The translations under genes were made by a program, and so were the position numbers. Of a stretch of DNA of 64,000 nt, positions 21,332 through 33,976 are shown piece after piece. This stretch comes from Herbiconiux daphne (GTDB lineage Bacteria > Actinomycetota > Actinomycetes > Actinomycetales > Microbacteriaceae): the NCBI RefSeq assembly GCF_024979295.1, contig NZ_JANLCJ010000002.1:1-64000 (forward strand). The letters are read 5' to 3'. How positions within the stretch are numbered: position 1 is the first letter of the stretch; the number at the start of each line of letters is the position of its first letter. The notes under the pieces are model-generated. The model made no database searches, had not been told where the DNA came from, and saw only the letters and a program-made list of their open reading frames with translations.

Positions 21332-23713
21332 GTGGGCGATGCGGGCGTGAACGGCGGTCTCTCCGAGGCCGAGGTCGCCGACCGGGTCGCCCGTGGGCTC
21401 ACCAACGTCAGCTCCGATGCGACGTCGCGATCGGTGGCGAGCATTCTGCGCGAGAACATCTTCACCTTCTTCAACGCGATCCTCACCGTCTGCTTCGTGG
21501 CCGTGGCGTTGCTCGGCGATCTCGGCGACGGTCTGTTCTTCGGCATCGTGATCGTCAACTCGCTGATCGGCATCGTGCAGGAGCTGCGGGCGAAAGCGAG
21601 CCTCGAGAAGCTCGCGCTGCTCGCGGCGCCCGAGGCGGCCGTGCGGCGCGGTGGCGAGGTGATGGTGATCGCGCCCGAACAGGTGGTGCAAGACGACCTG
21701 CTGCTGCTGCGACCGGGCGACCAGGTGACGGCCGACGCGGTGATCGACAGCGTCGCCGACCTGCTGCTCGACGAATCGATGCTGACGGGGGAGTCGGAGC
21801 CGGTCGCCAAACGCCCCGGCGACACCCTGCTGTCGGGCTCGCTGGTGGTGTCGGGCACGGCCGAGGCGCGGGTGGTGGCGGTCGGCGAGCGCTCCTATGC
21901 CAACACCTTGACCCGCGAGATCAAACGGCACACCCTGGTGCACTCCGAGTTGAGGGCCGCGACCACCCGCATCCTGGTGTACCTCACCTGGATCCTCATC
22001 CCCGTCATCGCCGTGGTGATCGTCGGCCGGGTGTTCACCTACGGGGGAGCGAGCGGGCTCGACACCGTGTCGCTCGAATCGTGGCGCCTCGCCGCGCTCG
22101 ACACGGTGGCGAGCGTCGTCGGCATGATCCCCGAGGGGCTCGTGCTGCTGACCAGCCTGGCGTTCGGGGTGGCCGTGATCCAGCTCGGGCGGCAGAAGGT
22201 GCTCGTGCAGGAGCTCGCGGCGGTCGAGGTGCTCGCGCGGGTCGACGTGCTGTGCCTCGACAAGACCGGAACCCTCACCACCGGCGAGATCGGCTTCGAG
22301 CGGCTGGTGACCCTCGATGCGACATTCCGCGACGACGAGCTCGACACGGTGCTGGGGCTGATCGCGAACGACGTCGCCGCCAACCAGACCGCCCTCGCGC
22401 TGCGGCCGCATTTCGTCGCGACCGACGCCGTGCTGATCGAGCGGCTGCCGTTCAACTCCCGCCGCGCCTTCAGCGCCGTCACCTTCGACCGGGCCGGCGA
22501 GCGGCAGACCTGGCTGCTCGGGGCGCCCGAGCGGCTGCTCGCCGCGTGGCCCGGCCACCTCGACGCCGCCATGACGATCGCCGCCGACGGGCGCCGCGCG
22601 CTCGCGCTCGGCCGGGGCACGGGCACGGCGTCCGACTACACCGACACCGTGACGCCCGACGGCGAGTTCCGGCCCGCCGCGATCGCCGTCTTCCACGAGT
22701 CGGTGCGACCGGATGCGCGGCCGACCCTCGACTACTTCGACCAGCAGGGCGTGCGGGTCGTGGTGCTCTCGGGCGACAACCCCGTGACCGTGGGAACGAT
22801 CGCCGGCGAACTCGGGCTCGGATCCCTCGCCATCGACGCGAGCTCTCTCGACGGCGCGGAGGCAGTGATCGGGGCCCTCGCCGGCGCGAGCGTGTTCGGC
22901 CGCGTGGCGCCCGAACAGAAGCGCACCGTCGTGCACGCGCTGCAGCAGCAGGGCCACGTCGTGGCGATGACCGGAGACGGCGTCAACGACGCCATGGCGG
23001 TCAAAGACGCCGACCTCGGCATCGCCATGGGCAACGCGACGGCCGCGACCCGTGCGGTCTCGCGCATCGTGCTGCTCGAGGGCCGGTTCGACCGCCTGCC
23101 GACCGTGCTGTCGTATGCCCGGCGGGTGATCGCCAACGTCGAGCGGGTGTCGAACCTGTTCCTCACCAAGACCGTCTACGGCATCGTGCTCGCCCTCGTC
23201 AGCGCCATGCTGCTGTGGAAGTTCCCGTTTCTGCCCCGGCAGATGACGCTCGTGTCGTCGCTCGCCATCGGCATCCCGTCGTTCTTCCTGGCCTTGGCCC
23301 CGAACGCCCGCCGTTATCACCCCGGGGTGCTGAGGCGCATCCTGAGCTTCTCGATCCCCACCGGGCTCATCGCGTCGGCCGCCTGCATCGCGAGCTTCAT
23401 CGTGTTGCGGTCGCTGCTGCCGCTCAGCCAGGCGCGGAGCCTCGCGACGGTCACCCTGTTCCTGGTGTCGCTGTGGGTGCTCTGCGTGCTCGCCCGGCCG
23501 CTCACGCGCTGGCGGCTCGTGCTGGTCGGCGCCGTGACGAGCGCCTTCGTGCTGGCGTTCGTGGTGCCGTTCGCCCGCGACTTCTTCGCCCTCGAGATCA
23601 CCAGTGTGCCGGCATCCGTCTATGCCGTCGGGGTCGGCGTCGCCGGGGCGCTCGGGGTCGAGGGATGGTACCGGCTCGCCCGCCGTCGGGGACTCGTGTT
23701 CGATCGCGAATGA
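21332..23713 (+). CDS. HAD-IC family P-type ATPase (CtpE-like cation transporter)
   Basis: About 793 aa. An ATP-driven cation transporter of the inner membrane. Landmarks: actuator motif TGES near residue 151, phosphorylation motif DKTGT at D310, and hinge motif TGDGVND at about 547-553. Membrane helix 4 carries MIPEGL (PEGL), the form found in mycobacterial CtpE, which is linked to calcium uptake. Substrate is therefore probably Ca2+, by homology only. There are no N-terminal metal-binding domains. The start is unsure: GTG 21332 has GGAG 10 nt upstream, while GTG 21347 is 5 codons downstream. It follows the DUF3159 gene by 31 bp. Confidence 0.86.
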   Translation: MGDAGVNGGLSEAEVADRVARGLTNVSSDATSRSVASILRENIFTFFNAILTVCFVAVALLGDLGDGLFFGIVIVNSLIGIVQELRAKASLEKLALLAAPEAAVRRGGEVMVIAPEQVVQDDLLLLRPGDQVTADAVIDSVADLLLDESMLTGESEPVAKRPGDTLLSGSLVVSGTAEARVVAVGERSYANTLTREIKRHTLVHSELRAATTRILVYLTWILIPVIAVVIVGRVFTYGGASGLDTVSLESWRLAALDTVASVVGMIPEGLVLLTSLAFGVAVIQLGRQKVLVQELAAVEVLARVDVLCLDKTGTLTTGEIGFERLVTLDATFRDDELDTVLGLIANDVAANQTALALRPHFVATDAVLIERLPFNSRRAFSAVTFDRAGERQTWLLGAPERLLAAWPGHLDAAMTIAADGRRALALGRGTGTASDYTDTVTPDGEFRPAAIAVFHESVRPDARPTLDYFDQQGVRVVVLSGDNPVTVGTIAGELGLGSLAIDASSLDGAEAVIGALAGASVFGRVAPEQKRTVVHALQQQGHVVAMTGDGVNDAMAVKDADLGIAMGNATAATRAVSRIVLLEGRFDRLPTVLSYARRVIANVERVSNLFLTKTVYGIVLALVSAMLLWKFPFLPRQMTLVSSLAIGIPSFFLALAPNARRYHPGVLRRILSFSIPTGLIASAACIASFIVLRSLLPLSQARSLATVTLFLVSLWVLCVLARPLTRWRLVLVGAVTSAFVLAFVVPFARDFFALEITSVPASVYAVGVGVAGALGVEGWYRLARRRGLVFDRE

Positions 23714-23722
23714 GAGTGGTAT

Positions 23723-23746
23723 ATTTATCTCGACGTCAAGATAAAT
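23723..23746. promoter_or_regulatory. 24-bp near-perfect palindrome upstream of acn, probable operator
   Basis: ATTTATCT (23723-23730) and AGATAAAT (23739-23746) are exact reverse complements. The 8-bp centre CGACGTCA contains GACGTC, so only one base pair breaks the symmetry. It is the most AT-rich spot for kilobases and lies about 110 bp before the aconitase start. The shape (TATCT-CGA-CG-TCA-AGATA) resembles operators of MarR-family TamR/PecS-type regulators, and TamR controls aconitase in Streptomyces. The assignment is inferred. Confidence 0.65.
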
Positions 23747-23855
23747 TATTCAACCGTGAACGGCTTTCCACGGGACTGCGGTTAGGTTCCCCTTGCTAGC
23801 CATTCACCCTCCTCGCGCACAAAGATTGTCGTGAGTCAGCGAAGGTGAGGTCGAC

Positions 23856-26693
<2,838 letters not shown>

Positions 26694-26718
26694 TCCAGCC
26701 GCCGAACCCCCGGCGACG

Positions 26719-26724
26719 TAGACT
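26719..26724 (+). promoter_or_regulatory. -10 element of dxs
   Basis: TAGACT, 34 nt before the dxs ATG, in the short acn-dxs gap. It matches the TAGANT form of -10 hexamers repeated through the window, for example thrS (44020-44025), pdxS (46774-46779) and yebC (48365-48370). No clear -35 is visible. Confidence 0.45.
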
Positions 26725-26757
26725 GAAAAATCACGTTGTCATGGGAAGGTGGAACGT

Positions 26758-28698
26758 ATGAGCCTGCTCACGAGGATCACCGGACCGCGTGACCTCGACG
26801 CTCTCTCGCCAGAGGAGCTCGAGGTTCTCGCGGCCGAGATCCGCACCTTCCTCGTCACCGAGGTGTCGAAGACCGGCGGTCACCTCGGCCCGAACCTCGG
26901 TGTCGTCGAGACCACGATCGCCATCCACCGGGTGTTCGACTCGCCGCGCGACGCGATCGTGTTCGACACCGGCCACCAGTCCTACGTGCACAAGCTGCTC
27001 ACGGGCAGGCAGGACTTCTCGCAACTGCGCCAGCGCGGCGGCCTCGCCGGCTACCCGCAGCGCTCCGAGAGCCCGCACGACGTGGTCGAGTCGTCGCACG
27101 CGTCGAGCTCGCTCTCGTGGGCCGACGGCATCTCGCGCGCCTTCGAGATGACGGGTCAAGACGACCGGCACGTGGTCGCCGTGGTCGGCGACGGCGCGCT
27201 CACCGGCGGCATGACCTGGGAGGCGCTCAACAACATCAGCGACGACAACTCGCGCAACCTCGTGATCGTCGTGAACGACAACGGCCGCTCCTACGCCCCC
27301 ACCATCGGCGGCATGGCGCGCTACCTCAACACGGTGCGCACCAAGAAGAGCTACCACGACCTGCACCAGTCGAGCCGTCAGCTCTTCGACCGGCTCGGGT
27401 CGCCGGGCCGCGCGCTCTACCGCGGCGTTCGCGGCGGTCTGCACGGGTTCTTGAGCCGGGTCACGAACAACGCCTCGCTCTATGCCAACCTCGACATCAA
27501 ATACGTCGGCCCGATCGACGGGCACGACCTCCCCGCCATGGAGGAGGCGCTGCGCCAGGCGAAGCAGTACGGCGCGCCGGTGATCGTGCACGCCATCACC
27601 GAGAAGGGCCGTGGCTACCAGCCGGCGCTGACCGACGTGGCCGACCAGTTCCACGCGGTGGGCCAGATCGATCCCGAGACGGGCGAACCGCTGTCCGCGC
27701 CATCCGGAGCCCCCTCGTGGACGGGCGTGTTCGCCGACGAGATCGTGCGGCAGGCCGAGCTCGACCCGACGATCGTGGGCATCACGGCCGCGATGCTGCG
27801 GCCGACGGGTCTGCACAAGTTCGCCGAGCGTTTTCCGACTCGGGTGTTCGACGTCGGCATCGCCGAGCAGCACGCCGTCACGTCGGCCGCCGGTCTCGCG
27901 TTCGGTGGGCTCCATCCCGTCGTCGCGCTCTATGCCACCTTCGTCAACCGGGCGTTCGACCAGGTGCTGATGGATGTCGGCCTGCACCAGGCGGGCGTGA
28001 CCTTCGTGCTCGACCGGGCCGGGGTCACCGGGCCCGACGGGCCGAGCCACCACGGCATGTGGGATCTCGCGATCCTGCAGGTCGTGCCGCGCATCCGGCT
28101 CGCCGCGCCGCGCGACGCCGAGCGACTGCGTGAAGAGCTCGCCGAGGCCGTGCGGGTGACGGATGCCCCGACCGTGATCCGTTTTCCGAAGGGCAACGTC
28201 GGCGACGACATCCCGGCCCTCCGGCGCACCGGCGACGGTGTCGACGTGCTGCGCGAGGAGGAACGTAAAGACGTGCTGCTCGTCGCAGTGGGCCCGATGG
28301 CCGATCTCGCCCTCGAGGTGGCCGAGTTGCTCGCGGCCCAGGGCATCGGCTCGACCGTGGTCGACCCGCGCTGGGTGGTTCCCGTGCCGTGGAGCATCAT
28401 CGAGCTCTCCGACGCCCACCGCCTGGTCGTGACGATCGAAGACGGCGTGCGGGTGGGCGGAATCGGCACCCGCATCCGCCAAGACCTGCGCGAGGCCGGG
28501 GTCGACACCGCGGTCACGGAGCTCGGGCTGCCCGACGAGTTCTTGGAGCACGCCACCCGCGAGCAGATCTTCGAGCGGGTCGGGCTCACGCCTACGCAGA
28601 TCGCCGACGACCTCATCGCCCAGGTGCGGGGCAACAAGATCCCCATCGCGCGGCCGCTGACGGCCGACGAGCCCACGTTCCACCGCCTGGTGCCGTAG
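26758..28698 (+). CDS. dxs: 1-deoxy-D-xylulose-5-phosphate synthase
   Basis: 646 aa. First enzyme of the MEP isoprenoid pathway: condenses pyruvate and glyceraldehyde 3-phosphate with thiamine diphosphate. Visible motifs are [11 protein letters not shown] near residue 40, the TPP/Mg site [17 protein letters not shown] near 145, and [12 protein letters not shown] near 365 with the catalytic Glu. I chose ATG 26758 with GAAGGTGG before it over a GTG at 26749, which overlaps that ribosome site. The -10 TAGACT lies at 26719-26724. It is convergent with the DHFR-fold gene. Confidence 0.95.
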   Translation: MSLLTRITGPRDLDALSPEELEVLAAEIRTFLVTEVSKTGGHLGPNLGVVETTIAIHRVFDSPRDAIVFDTGHQSYVHKLLTGRQDFSQLRQRGGLAGYPQRSESPHDVVESSHASSSLSWADGISRAFEMTGQDDRHVVAVVGDGALTGGMTWEALNNISDDNSRNLVIVVNDNGRSYAPTIGGMARYLNTVRTKKSYHDLHQSSRQLFDRLGSPGRALYRGVRGGLHGFLSRVTNNASLYANLDIKYVGPIDGHDLPAMEEALRQAKQYGAPVIVHAITEKGRGYQPALTDVADQFHAVGQIDPETGEPLSAPSGAPSWTGVFADEIVRQAELDPTIVGITAAMLRPTGLHKFAERFPTRVFDVGIAEQHAVTSAAGLAFGGLHPVVALYATFVNRAFDQVLMDVGLHQAGVTFVLDRAGVTGPDGPSHHGMWDLAILQVVPRIRLAAPRDAERLREELAEAVRVTDAPTVIRFPKGNVGDDIPALRRTGDGVDVLREEERKDVLLVAVGPMADLALEVAELLAAQGIGSTVVDPRWVVPVPWSIIELSDAHRLVVTIEDGVRVGGIGTRIRQDLREAGVDTAVTELGLPDEFLEHATREQIFERVGLTPTQIADDLIAQVRGNKIPIARPLTADEPTFHRLVP

Positions 28699-28719
28699 CA
28701 CTAGGGCTGCTGCCGGCCG

Positions 28720-29262
28720 TCAATGCGGCAGCGTGTAGGTCGTGCTCACCGCCCCGCTCGGCTCGAGCAGCCGCGTGCCGGTGGCCCGCAGCACGGGCGA
28801 CACCCGCGCGATCGGCAGCAGGGGAGTGCCGGCGCCGAGCACGACCGGCATGGTGGTGAGCAGGATCTCGTCGAGCAGGCCGGCGTCGGCCACCTGGGCG
28901 GCCACGTCGCCCCCGCCGACGATCCAGATGTTCTTGCCGGCGGCGGCGGTCACCCACTCGCTGTGCAGTGCCGTCACGTCGCCCCGCGACATCCGGATGT
29001 CGCCGCCGGGCACCAGGGGCAACTCGCGTCTCGTCAGCACCCAGGTGACCTGGTCGGGATAGGCCCAGGTCGTGGCGTCTTCGCCGAGCACGAACTCGTA
29101 GGTGCGGGAACCCATCACCACGACGCCGACCTCGGCGAGGAACTCCTCGTAGTCGGCCATGAAGTCGTCGAACCCGAACTGCATCAGCCAGTCGAGCCGG
29201 TTGTCGCGGTCGGCGATGAACCCGTCGATGCTCGCGGCCACGTAGTACTGCGTCTCCGTCAT
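28720..29262 (-). CDS. dihydrofolate reductase family protein (RibD C-terminal-like)
   Basis: 180 aa. The DHFR/RibD fold: YYVAASIDGFIADRD at the start, VVVMGSRTYEFVL near residue 50, and the NADPH-binding IWIVGGGDVAAQV near residue 112. The family contains reductases of unknown substrate, so this is probably not the cell's main folA. ATG 29262 is preceded by TACCGT on the complement (29269-29274) with 6 nt between, a leaderless pattern. Confidence 0.88.
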   Translation of the reverse strand: MTETQYYVAASIDGFIADRDNRLDWLMQFGFDDFMADYEEFLAEVGVVVMGSRTYEFVLGEDATTWAYPDQVTWVLTRRELPLVPGGDIRMSRGDVTALHSEWVTAAAGKNIWIVGGGDVAAQVADAGLLDEILLTTMPVVLGAGTPLLPIARVSPVLRATGTRLLEPSGAVSTTYTLPH

Positions 29263-29315
29263 GCGACCACGGTAGATCCCCCCGCCGACACCCGGGTGAG
29301 GGCGGGGGGAACCGG

Positions 29316-31463
29316 CTACTCGACGCCCCGGATGAGGGGGTGGTGGAAGGTGTCGCCGAACACGCGCTCCGAGGCGCCCACGCGGTCGAGGTAGGGCGTC
29401 AGCCCACCCATCTGGAACGGGTAGCCCGCGCCGAGGATGAGGCACAGGTCGATGTCTTCGGCCGCGTGCACGACGTCGTCTTCGAGCATGCGGTGCACCT
29501 CGTCGGCCAGGCCATCTTCGACCCGTCGCAGGATCTCGGCCTCGGTCATCGGGTGCGACTCGGCGCCCTTGGCCGGGGTGACGATCTTCACGGCGGTCTT
29601 GTCGAAGCCCGTGATCTTGCCCTTGCCGTCGCGGTCGAAGATCTTGCCGTGCTCGGCCAGCTTGTGCAGGTTCTCGCTCTCGAAGAAGCGGTCGGGGAAC
29701 GCCGCGTGATGCGTGTCGAGCACGTGCGCGCCCACCTTGAGGCCCACGAGTTCGAGCAGCTCGAACGGCGTCATCGGCAGCCCGAACGGGTCGAGCGCGC
29801 GGTTCATGACCTCGAACGGCGTGCCGGTGTCGACCGCGTGCATGGCCTCGCCGAGCACCTTGGCCAGGATGCGGTTCACCACGAACCCGGGGGTGTCGCG
29901 GGTGATGACCGCGTTCTTCTTGAGCTTCGCGGCGGTGACCATCGCGGTCGAGAGGGTCGCGTCATCCGTCGCCGGCGCGTTCACGACCTCGACCAGCGGC
30001 ATCACGGCCACGGGGTTGAAGAAGTGGAAGCCCACGAGGCGCTCCGGATGCGCGAGCTTCGCACCGATCTGCTCCACCGACAGCGACGACGTGTTCGTCG
30101 CGAGCACGGCGGTCTCGGAGACGTGCTGCTCGATCTCGGCGAAGACGTCTTGCTTCACGCCGAGCTCTTCGAACACGGCCTCGATCACCCAGTCGGCGTC
30201 GTTGAAGTCGGCCTTGTCGGTGGTGCCCGAGATCAGGGCGTTCAGCCGGTTCGACTCGTCGGACGAGATGCGGCCCTTCGACAGCAGCGTGGCGATCTCG
30301 CCGCGGATGTAGTCGAGGCCCTTGTCGACGCGCGACTGATCGAGGTCGGTGATGACCACCGGCACCTGAAGACGGCGCACGAACAGCAGGGCGAACTGCG
30401 AGGCCATGAGGCCGGCGCCGATGATGCCGACCTTCGTGACCGGCTTCGCGAGCGCCTTGTCGGGAGCGCCGGCGGGCTTCTTGGCGCGCTTCTGCACCAG
30501 GTTGAAGGCGTAGATGCTGGCCCGGAACTGGTCGCCGGCGATGAGCTCGGCCAGCGCGTCGTCTTCGCGCGCGAAGCCCTCGGCCGCCGTGCCAGACTTC
30601 GCGGCCTTCAACAGGTCGAGCGCCTTGTAGGGCGAGAGCGCGACGGCGCCGATGCGCGACTCGAGCATCTTGCGGGCGATGCCGATCGCGGCATCCCACT
30701 TCACCAGGCGTTCGACCTTGCCCGGTTCGTTGGCGCGCTTGACCTTCGTGGTGCCGGTGAGCACCGAGTCGGCCCACCGCAGGGAGTCTTCGAGGTAGTT
30801 CGCCGGCCCGAAGATCGCGTCGGCGATGCCGAGGTCGAAGGCTTCCTGGCCCTTCAGGGTGCGGTTGTTCTTGAGCGGGTTCTCGATGATCACCTTGAGA
30901 GCGTTCTCGATGCCGATCAGGTTCGGCAGCAAGTAGGCCCCACCCCAGCCCGGGATGATGCCGAGGAACACCTCGGGCAGCGCGAGCGCCGGGATCGACG
31001 AGTCGATCGTGCGGTAGTCGGCGGCCAGGGCCACCTCCACGCCGCCGCCGAGCGCCAGGCCGTTGATGAAGGCGAACGACGGAACACCCGTCTCCTTCAT
31101 CTTGCCGAACACGTAGTGCCCGAGCTGCGCCATCTGCTTGGCGACGGCCTTGCTCGGAATCTCGCCGACCTTGCTGAGGTCGGCGCCGGCGGCCAGGATG
31201 TAGGGCTTGCCGGTCACGGCGACGGCGTCGATCTCGCCGGCGGTCGCGCGCGCCTTCAGCGCATCCAGGGTCGCGCCGTATTCGATCAGCGTGGCCGGCC
31301 CCAGCGTGTTGGGGCGGGTGTGGTCGCGGCCGTTGTCGAGGGTGATGAGCGCGAGCGTCTTGCCGCTCGGCAACGGGATGTCGCGCACGAACGAGTGCGT
31401 CACGACCTCGTCGGCCGACAGCGCCTCCAGCGTCGAGAAGTCGATGGTCGAGTAGTCGGTCAT
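29316..31463 (-). CDS. fadB: 3-hydroxyacyl-CoA dehydrogenase / enoyl-CoA hydratase (FadB-like, beta-oxidation alpha subunit)
   Basis: 715 aa. A fusion of an enoyl-CoA hydratase domain (about residues 20-250; GLALGGGVEVALAAD) with a 3-hydroxyacyl-CoA dehydrogenase (about 320-715). The dehydrogenase NAD site reads GAGLMASQFALLF, a variant of the usual GxGxMGxxIA, and the substrate motif is HFFNPVAVMPLVEVV. It hydrates enoyl-CoA and oxidises the hydroxyacyl product in fatty acid degradation. Its ATG overlaps the stop of the thiolase gene by 4 bp (ATGA), so the two are coupled and form the FadBA-type complex. Confidence 0.92.
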   Translation of the reverse strand: MTDYSTIDFSTLEALSADEVVTHSFVRDIPLPSGKTLALITLDNGRDHTRPNTLGPATLIEYGATLDALKARATAGEIDAVAVTGKPYILAAGADLSKVGEIPSKAVAKQMAQLGHYVFGKMKETGVPSFAFINGLALGGGVEVALAADYRTIDSSIPALALPEVFLGIIPGWGGAYLLPNLIGIENALKVIIENPLKNNRTLKGQEAFDLGIADAIFGPANYLEDSLRWADSVLTGTTKVKRANEPGKVERLVKWDAAIGIARKMLESRIGAVALSPYKALDLLKAAKSGTAAEGFAREDDALAELIAGDQFRASIYAFNLVQKRAKKPAGAPDKALAKPVTKVGIIGAGLMASQFALLFVRRLQVPVVITDLDQSRVDKGLDYIRGEIATLLSKGRISSDESNRLNALISGTTDKADFNDADWVIEAVFEELGVKQDVFAEIEQHVSETAVLATNTSSLSVEQIGAKLAHPERLVGFHFFNPVAVMPLVEVVNAPATDDATLSTAMVTAAKLKKNAVITRDTPGFVVNRILAKVLGEAMHAVDTGTPFEVMNRALDPFGLPMTPFELLELVGLKVGAHVLDTHHAAFPDRFFESENLHKLAEHGKIFDRDGKGKITGFDKTAVKIVTPAKGAESHPMTEAEILRRVEDGLADEVHRMLEDDVVHAAEDIDLCLILGAGYPFQMGGLTPYLDRVGASERVFGDTFHHPLIRGVE

Positions 31464-32683
31464 CGTGCCGCCTTCTTGGTCGACATGGCTGCCTTCTTGT
31501 TCCAGTTCGGGTTCTCCCAGATGACGGAGCCGCCCTGGCCGAGCCCGATGCACATGGCGGTGAGGCCGTAGCGCACCTCGGGGTGCTCCTCGAACTGGCG
31601 GGCGAGCTGGATCATCAGACGAACGCCGGAGGATGCGAGGGGGTGGCCGAGCGCGATCGCCCCGCCGTATTCGTTGACCCGCGGGTCGTCGTCGTCGATG
31701 CCGAAGTGGTCGAGGAACGACAGCACCTGCACGGCGAACGCCTCGTTCAGTTCGAACAGGCCGATGTCGTCGATCGACAGGCCCGCCTTGCGCAGCGCCT
31801 TCTCGGTCGAGGGAACCGGGCCGATGCCCATGATCTCGGGCTCGACGCCGGCGAAGGCGAACGACACCAGGCGCATCTTGATCGACAGGCCCAGCTGCTC
31901 GGCCATCGACTCGCTCGCCAGCAGCGACGCGGTGGCGCCGTCGTTGAGGCCCGACGAGTTGCCGGCCGTCACGCGGCCGTGCGGGCGGAACGGGGTGCGG
32001 AGGCCTGCCAGGCCCTCCATCGTCGTCTCGGGGCGCGGTGCCTCGTCGCGCGTGGCCAGACCCCAGCCGTCGCCGTTGCGGGTGGCGACCGGAATGAGGT
32101 CGGGCTGGATCTTTCCGGCCTCGTAGGCGGCGGCCACCTTCTGCTGGCTGCGCATCGCGTAACGGTCGGAGCGCTCCTTGGTGAGCTGCGGGAACCGGTC
32201 GTGGATGCGCTCGGCCGTGTTGCCCATGTTGAGCGCCTCGGCGCTCACGAGCTTCTCGGCGAGGAAGCGGGGGTTCGGGTCGGCCCCGAAGCCCATCGGG
32301 TGGCGGCCCATGTGCTCGACGCCGCCCGCGATCGCGAGGTCGTAGGCGCCGAAGGCGATGGCGCCGGCGGTCGTGGTGACGCTCGTCATCGCGCCCGCGC
32401 ACATGCGGTCGATCGCATAGCCGGGCACCGACTGGGGAAGCCCGGAGAGCAGAGCTGCCGTGCGGCCCAGCGTGAGCCCCTGGTCGCCCTGCTGCGTCGT
32501 CGCGGCGATCGCCACGTCGTCGATCGCGTCTTTCGGAACGTCGGGGTTGCGCTCGAGCAGGCCCATGATCGCCTTGACGACGAGGTCGTCGGCGCGGGTC
32601 TGCCAGAACATTCCTTTTTCGCCGGCACGCCCGAATGGGGTGCGAACACCATCGACGAAAACGACTTCAGATCTTTCGGCCAC
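31460..32683 (-). CDS. fadA: acetyl-CoA acyltransferase (thiolase, FadA-like)
   Basis: 407 aa. Cleaves 3-ketoacyl-CoA to acetyl-CoA and a shortened acyl-CoA. The nucleophile is C95 in DRMCAGAMT. C-terminal catalytic motifs are GGAIALGHPLASSG (His) and AMCIGLGQGGSVIWEN (Cys). GTG 32683 has a textbook AGGAGG Shine-Dalgarno. A palindrome at 32700-32715 overlaps its probable -10. It is the first gene of the fadA-fadB operon. Confidence 0.93.
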   Translation of the reverse strand: MAERSEVVFVDGVRTPFGRAGEKGMFWQTRADDLVVKAIMGLLERNPDVPKDAIDDVAIAATTQQGDQGLTLGRTAALLSGLPQSVPGYAIDRMCAGAMTSVTTTAGAIAFGAYDLAIAGGVEHMGRHPMGFGADPNPRFLAEKLVSAEALNMGNTAERIHDRFPQLTKERSDRYAMRSQQKVAAAYEAGKIQPDLIPVATRNGDGWGLATRDEAPRPETTMEGLAGLRTPFRPHGRVTAGNSSGLNDGATASLLASESMAEQLGLSIKMRLVSFAFAGVEPEIMGIGPVPSTEKALRKAGLSIDDIGLFELNEAFAVQVLSFLDHFGIDDDDPRVNEYGGAIALGHPLASSGVRLMIQLARQFEEHPEVRYGLTAMCIGLGQGGSVIWENPNWNKKAAMSTKKAAR

Positions 32684-32699
32684 TATGCCTCCTGGAATT

Positions 32700-32715
32700 G
32701 GATCGGATTCGATCC
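32700..32715 (-). promoter_or_regulatory. palindrome over the fadAB promoter, candidate operator
   Basis: GGATCG-GATT-CGATCC has perfect 6-bp arms. On the transcribed strand it overlaps TAGGAT (32712-32717), a probable -10 element that would start transcription just before the AGGAGG of fadA. This is the expected position for a repressor of fatty acid oxidation. No regulator gene is adjacent. Confidence 0.45.
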
Positions 32716-32755
32716 TAGAACCGCCGATTCACGCGCCGGAATCGTTTGCTTGTTT

Positions 32756-33976
32756 CTACGAATCGGCTTCCGGAGCACTCTCGGGCGGTTGGCGAGCATC
32801 TACAAAGGCCTGCAGGATCGGCTGTGCAGTCAGTTCAATCTGCCACGGGCGCGCACCGAGCGATCGGAGGCTCTCGGAGACGGTCTCGACCGTGAGCGGC
32901 TCGGGCGGATTCCAGGTCACGCGCCGCAGGAAATCAGGGGTCAGCAGGTTCTCGACCGGGATGTTCTGCTCCTCGGAGACCACCGCAAGAGCCGCTCGCG
33001 CGTTCTTCAGCCGGGCATCGGCATCCGGATTCTTGTCGGACCAGCTGCGCGGGGGTGGAAGGGTGTCGGTGGGGCGCCGGTGCACCGGGATGTCGTCGGT
33101 GGTGAGCGCCCTCTCGATGGCGGCCCACCAGCGGTCGAGCTCACTGCGGCTCGCCCGGCCCGAGAACTGTTTCAAAGCAGCCAGCTCGCGCCGCGACGCC
33201 GGCAGCGCCTTCGCCGCCACGAGCAGCGAGGCGTCGGGCACGAGTCGCCCGGGCGCGGTGTCGGTCTCGCGGGCGAGGGCGTCGCGGGCGAGCCACAGCT
33301 CGCGGGCGGCGGCGAGATGCCGGTCGGCGCGCAGGGCGTGGATGCCGGTGAGGCGCCGCCAGGGCTCCGCGAGCGGTGCCTTCTCTTCTTTCGCCACCAC
33401 GGCGGCGAACTCCTGAACGGCGATGCGCTCCTTGCCCTGCTGCTTCAGCAGCACGGCCATCGAGTCGCGCAGGTCGAGCAGCAGCTCGACGTCGAGCGCC
33501 GCGTATTCCAGCCACGACGGCGGCAAAGGCCTGGTCGACCAGTCGGCAGCCGAGTGCTCCTTCGCCAGGTGGATGCCGAGCAGCTCTTCGACCACGGTGC
33601 CGAGCCCCACGCGCGGGATGCCGAGCAGTCGCGCCGCGAGCTCGGTGTCGAACACCCGCTCCGGGTCGAGGCCCACCTCGCGCAGACACGGCAGGTCTTG
33701 GCTCGCCGCGTGCAGCACCCACTCGACGTCGCCGATCACCGACTGCAGCGGGGCGAACTCGCCGATCGCCGGCGGGTCGAACAAGAAGGTGCCCGCTCCG
33801 CGCCGGTAGAGCTGGATGAGGTAGGCGCGCTGGGAGTAGCGGAACCCGCTCGCCCGCTCCGCGTCGACCGCGACCGGGCCCGAGCCGAGGGCGATCAGCT
33901 CGACCGCGTCATGAAAATCATCGACCGTCGTGATGACGGTTCTCTGGGGTGTTTCGATCAGTTCTTCGTCACTCAC
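32756..33976 (-). CDS. rnd: ribonuclease D family protein with HRDC domain
   Basis: 406 aa. A DEDD-type 3'-5' exonuclease. The exonuclease domain covers about residues 15-200: D38 and E40 in VAVDAE, HAASQDLPCL in the middle, and YAALDVELLLDLRD with the last Asp. An HRDC nucleic-acid-binding domain follows, about 215-295. It acts in tRNA and stable RNA 3' processing. GTG 33976 overlaps the end of the upstream DUF3000 gene by 8 bp, so the two are coupled, and both are minus-strand. Confidence 0.9.
   Translation of the reverse strand: MSDEELIETPQRTVITTVDDFHDAVELIALGSGPVAVDAERASGFRYSQRAYLIQLYRRGAGTFLFDPPAIGEFAPLQSVIGDVEWVLHAASQDLPCLREVGLDPERVFDTELAARLLGIPRVGLGTVVEELLGIHLAKEHSAADWSTRPLPPSWLEYAALDVELLLDLRDSMAVLLKQQGKERIAVQEFAAVVAKEEKAPLAEPWRRLTGIHALRADRHLAAARELWLARDALARETDTAPGRLVPDASLLVAAKALPASRRELAALKQFSGRASRSELDRWWAAIERALTTDDIPVHRRPTDTLPPPRSWSDKNPDADARLKNARAALAVVSEEQNIPVENLLTPDFLRRVTWNPPEPLTVETVSESLRSLGARPWQIELTAQPILQAFVDARQPPESAPEADS

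Noticed and set aside
28709..28732. GCTGCCG/CGGCAGC inverted repeat between dxs and the DHFR-fold gene as a terminator
   Set aside because: The loop is long, there is no T-run on either strand, and half of it lies in the end of the DHFR-fold gene. Not strong enough to list.
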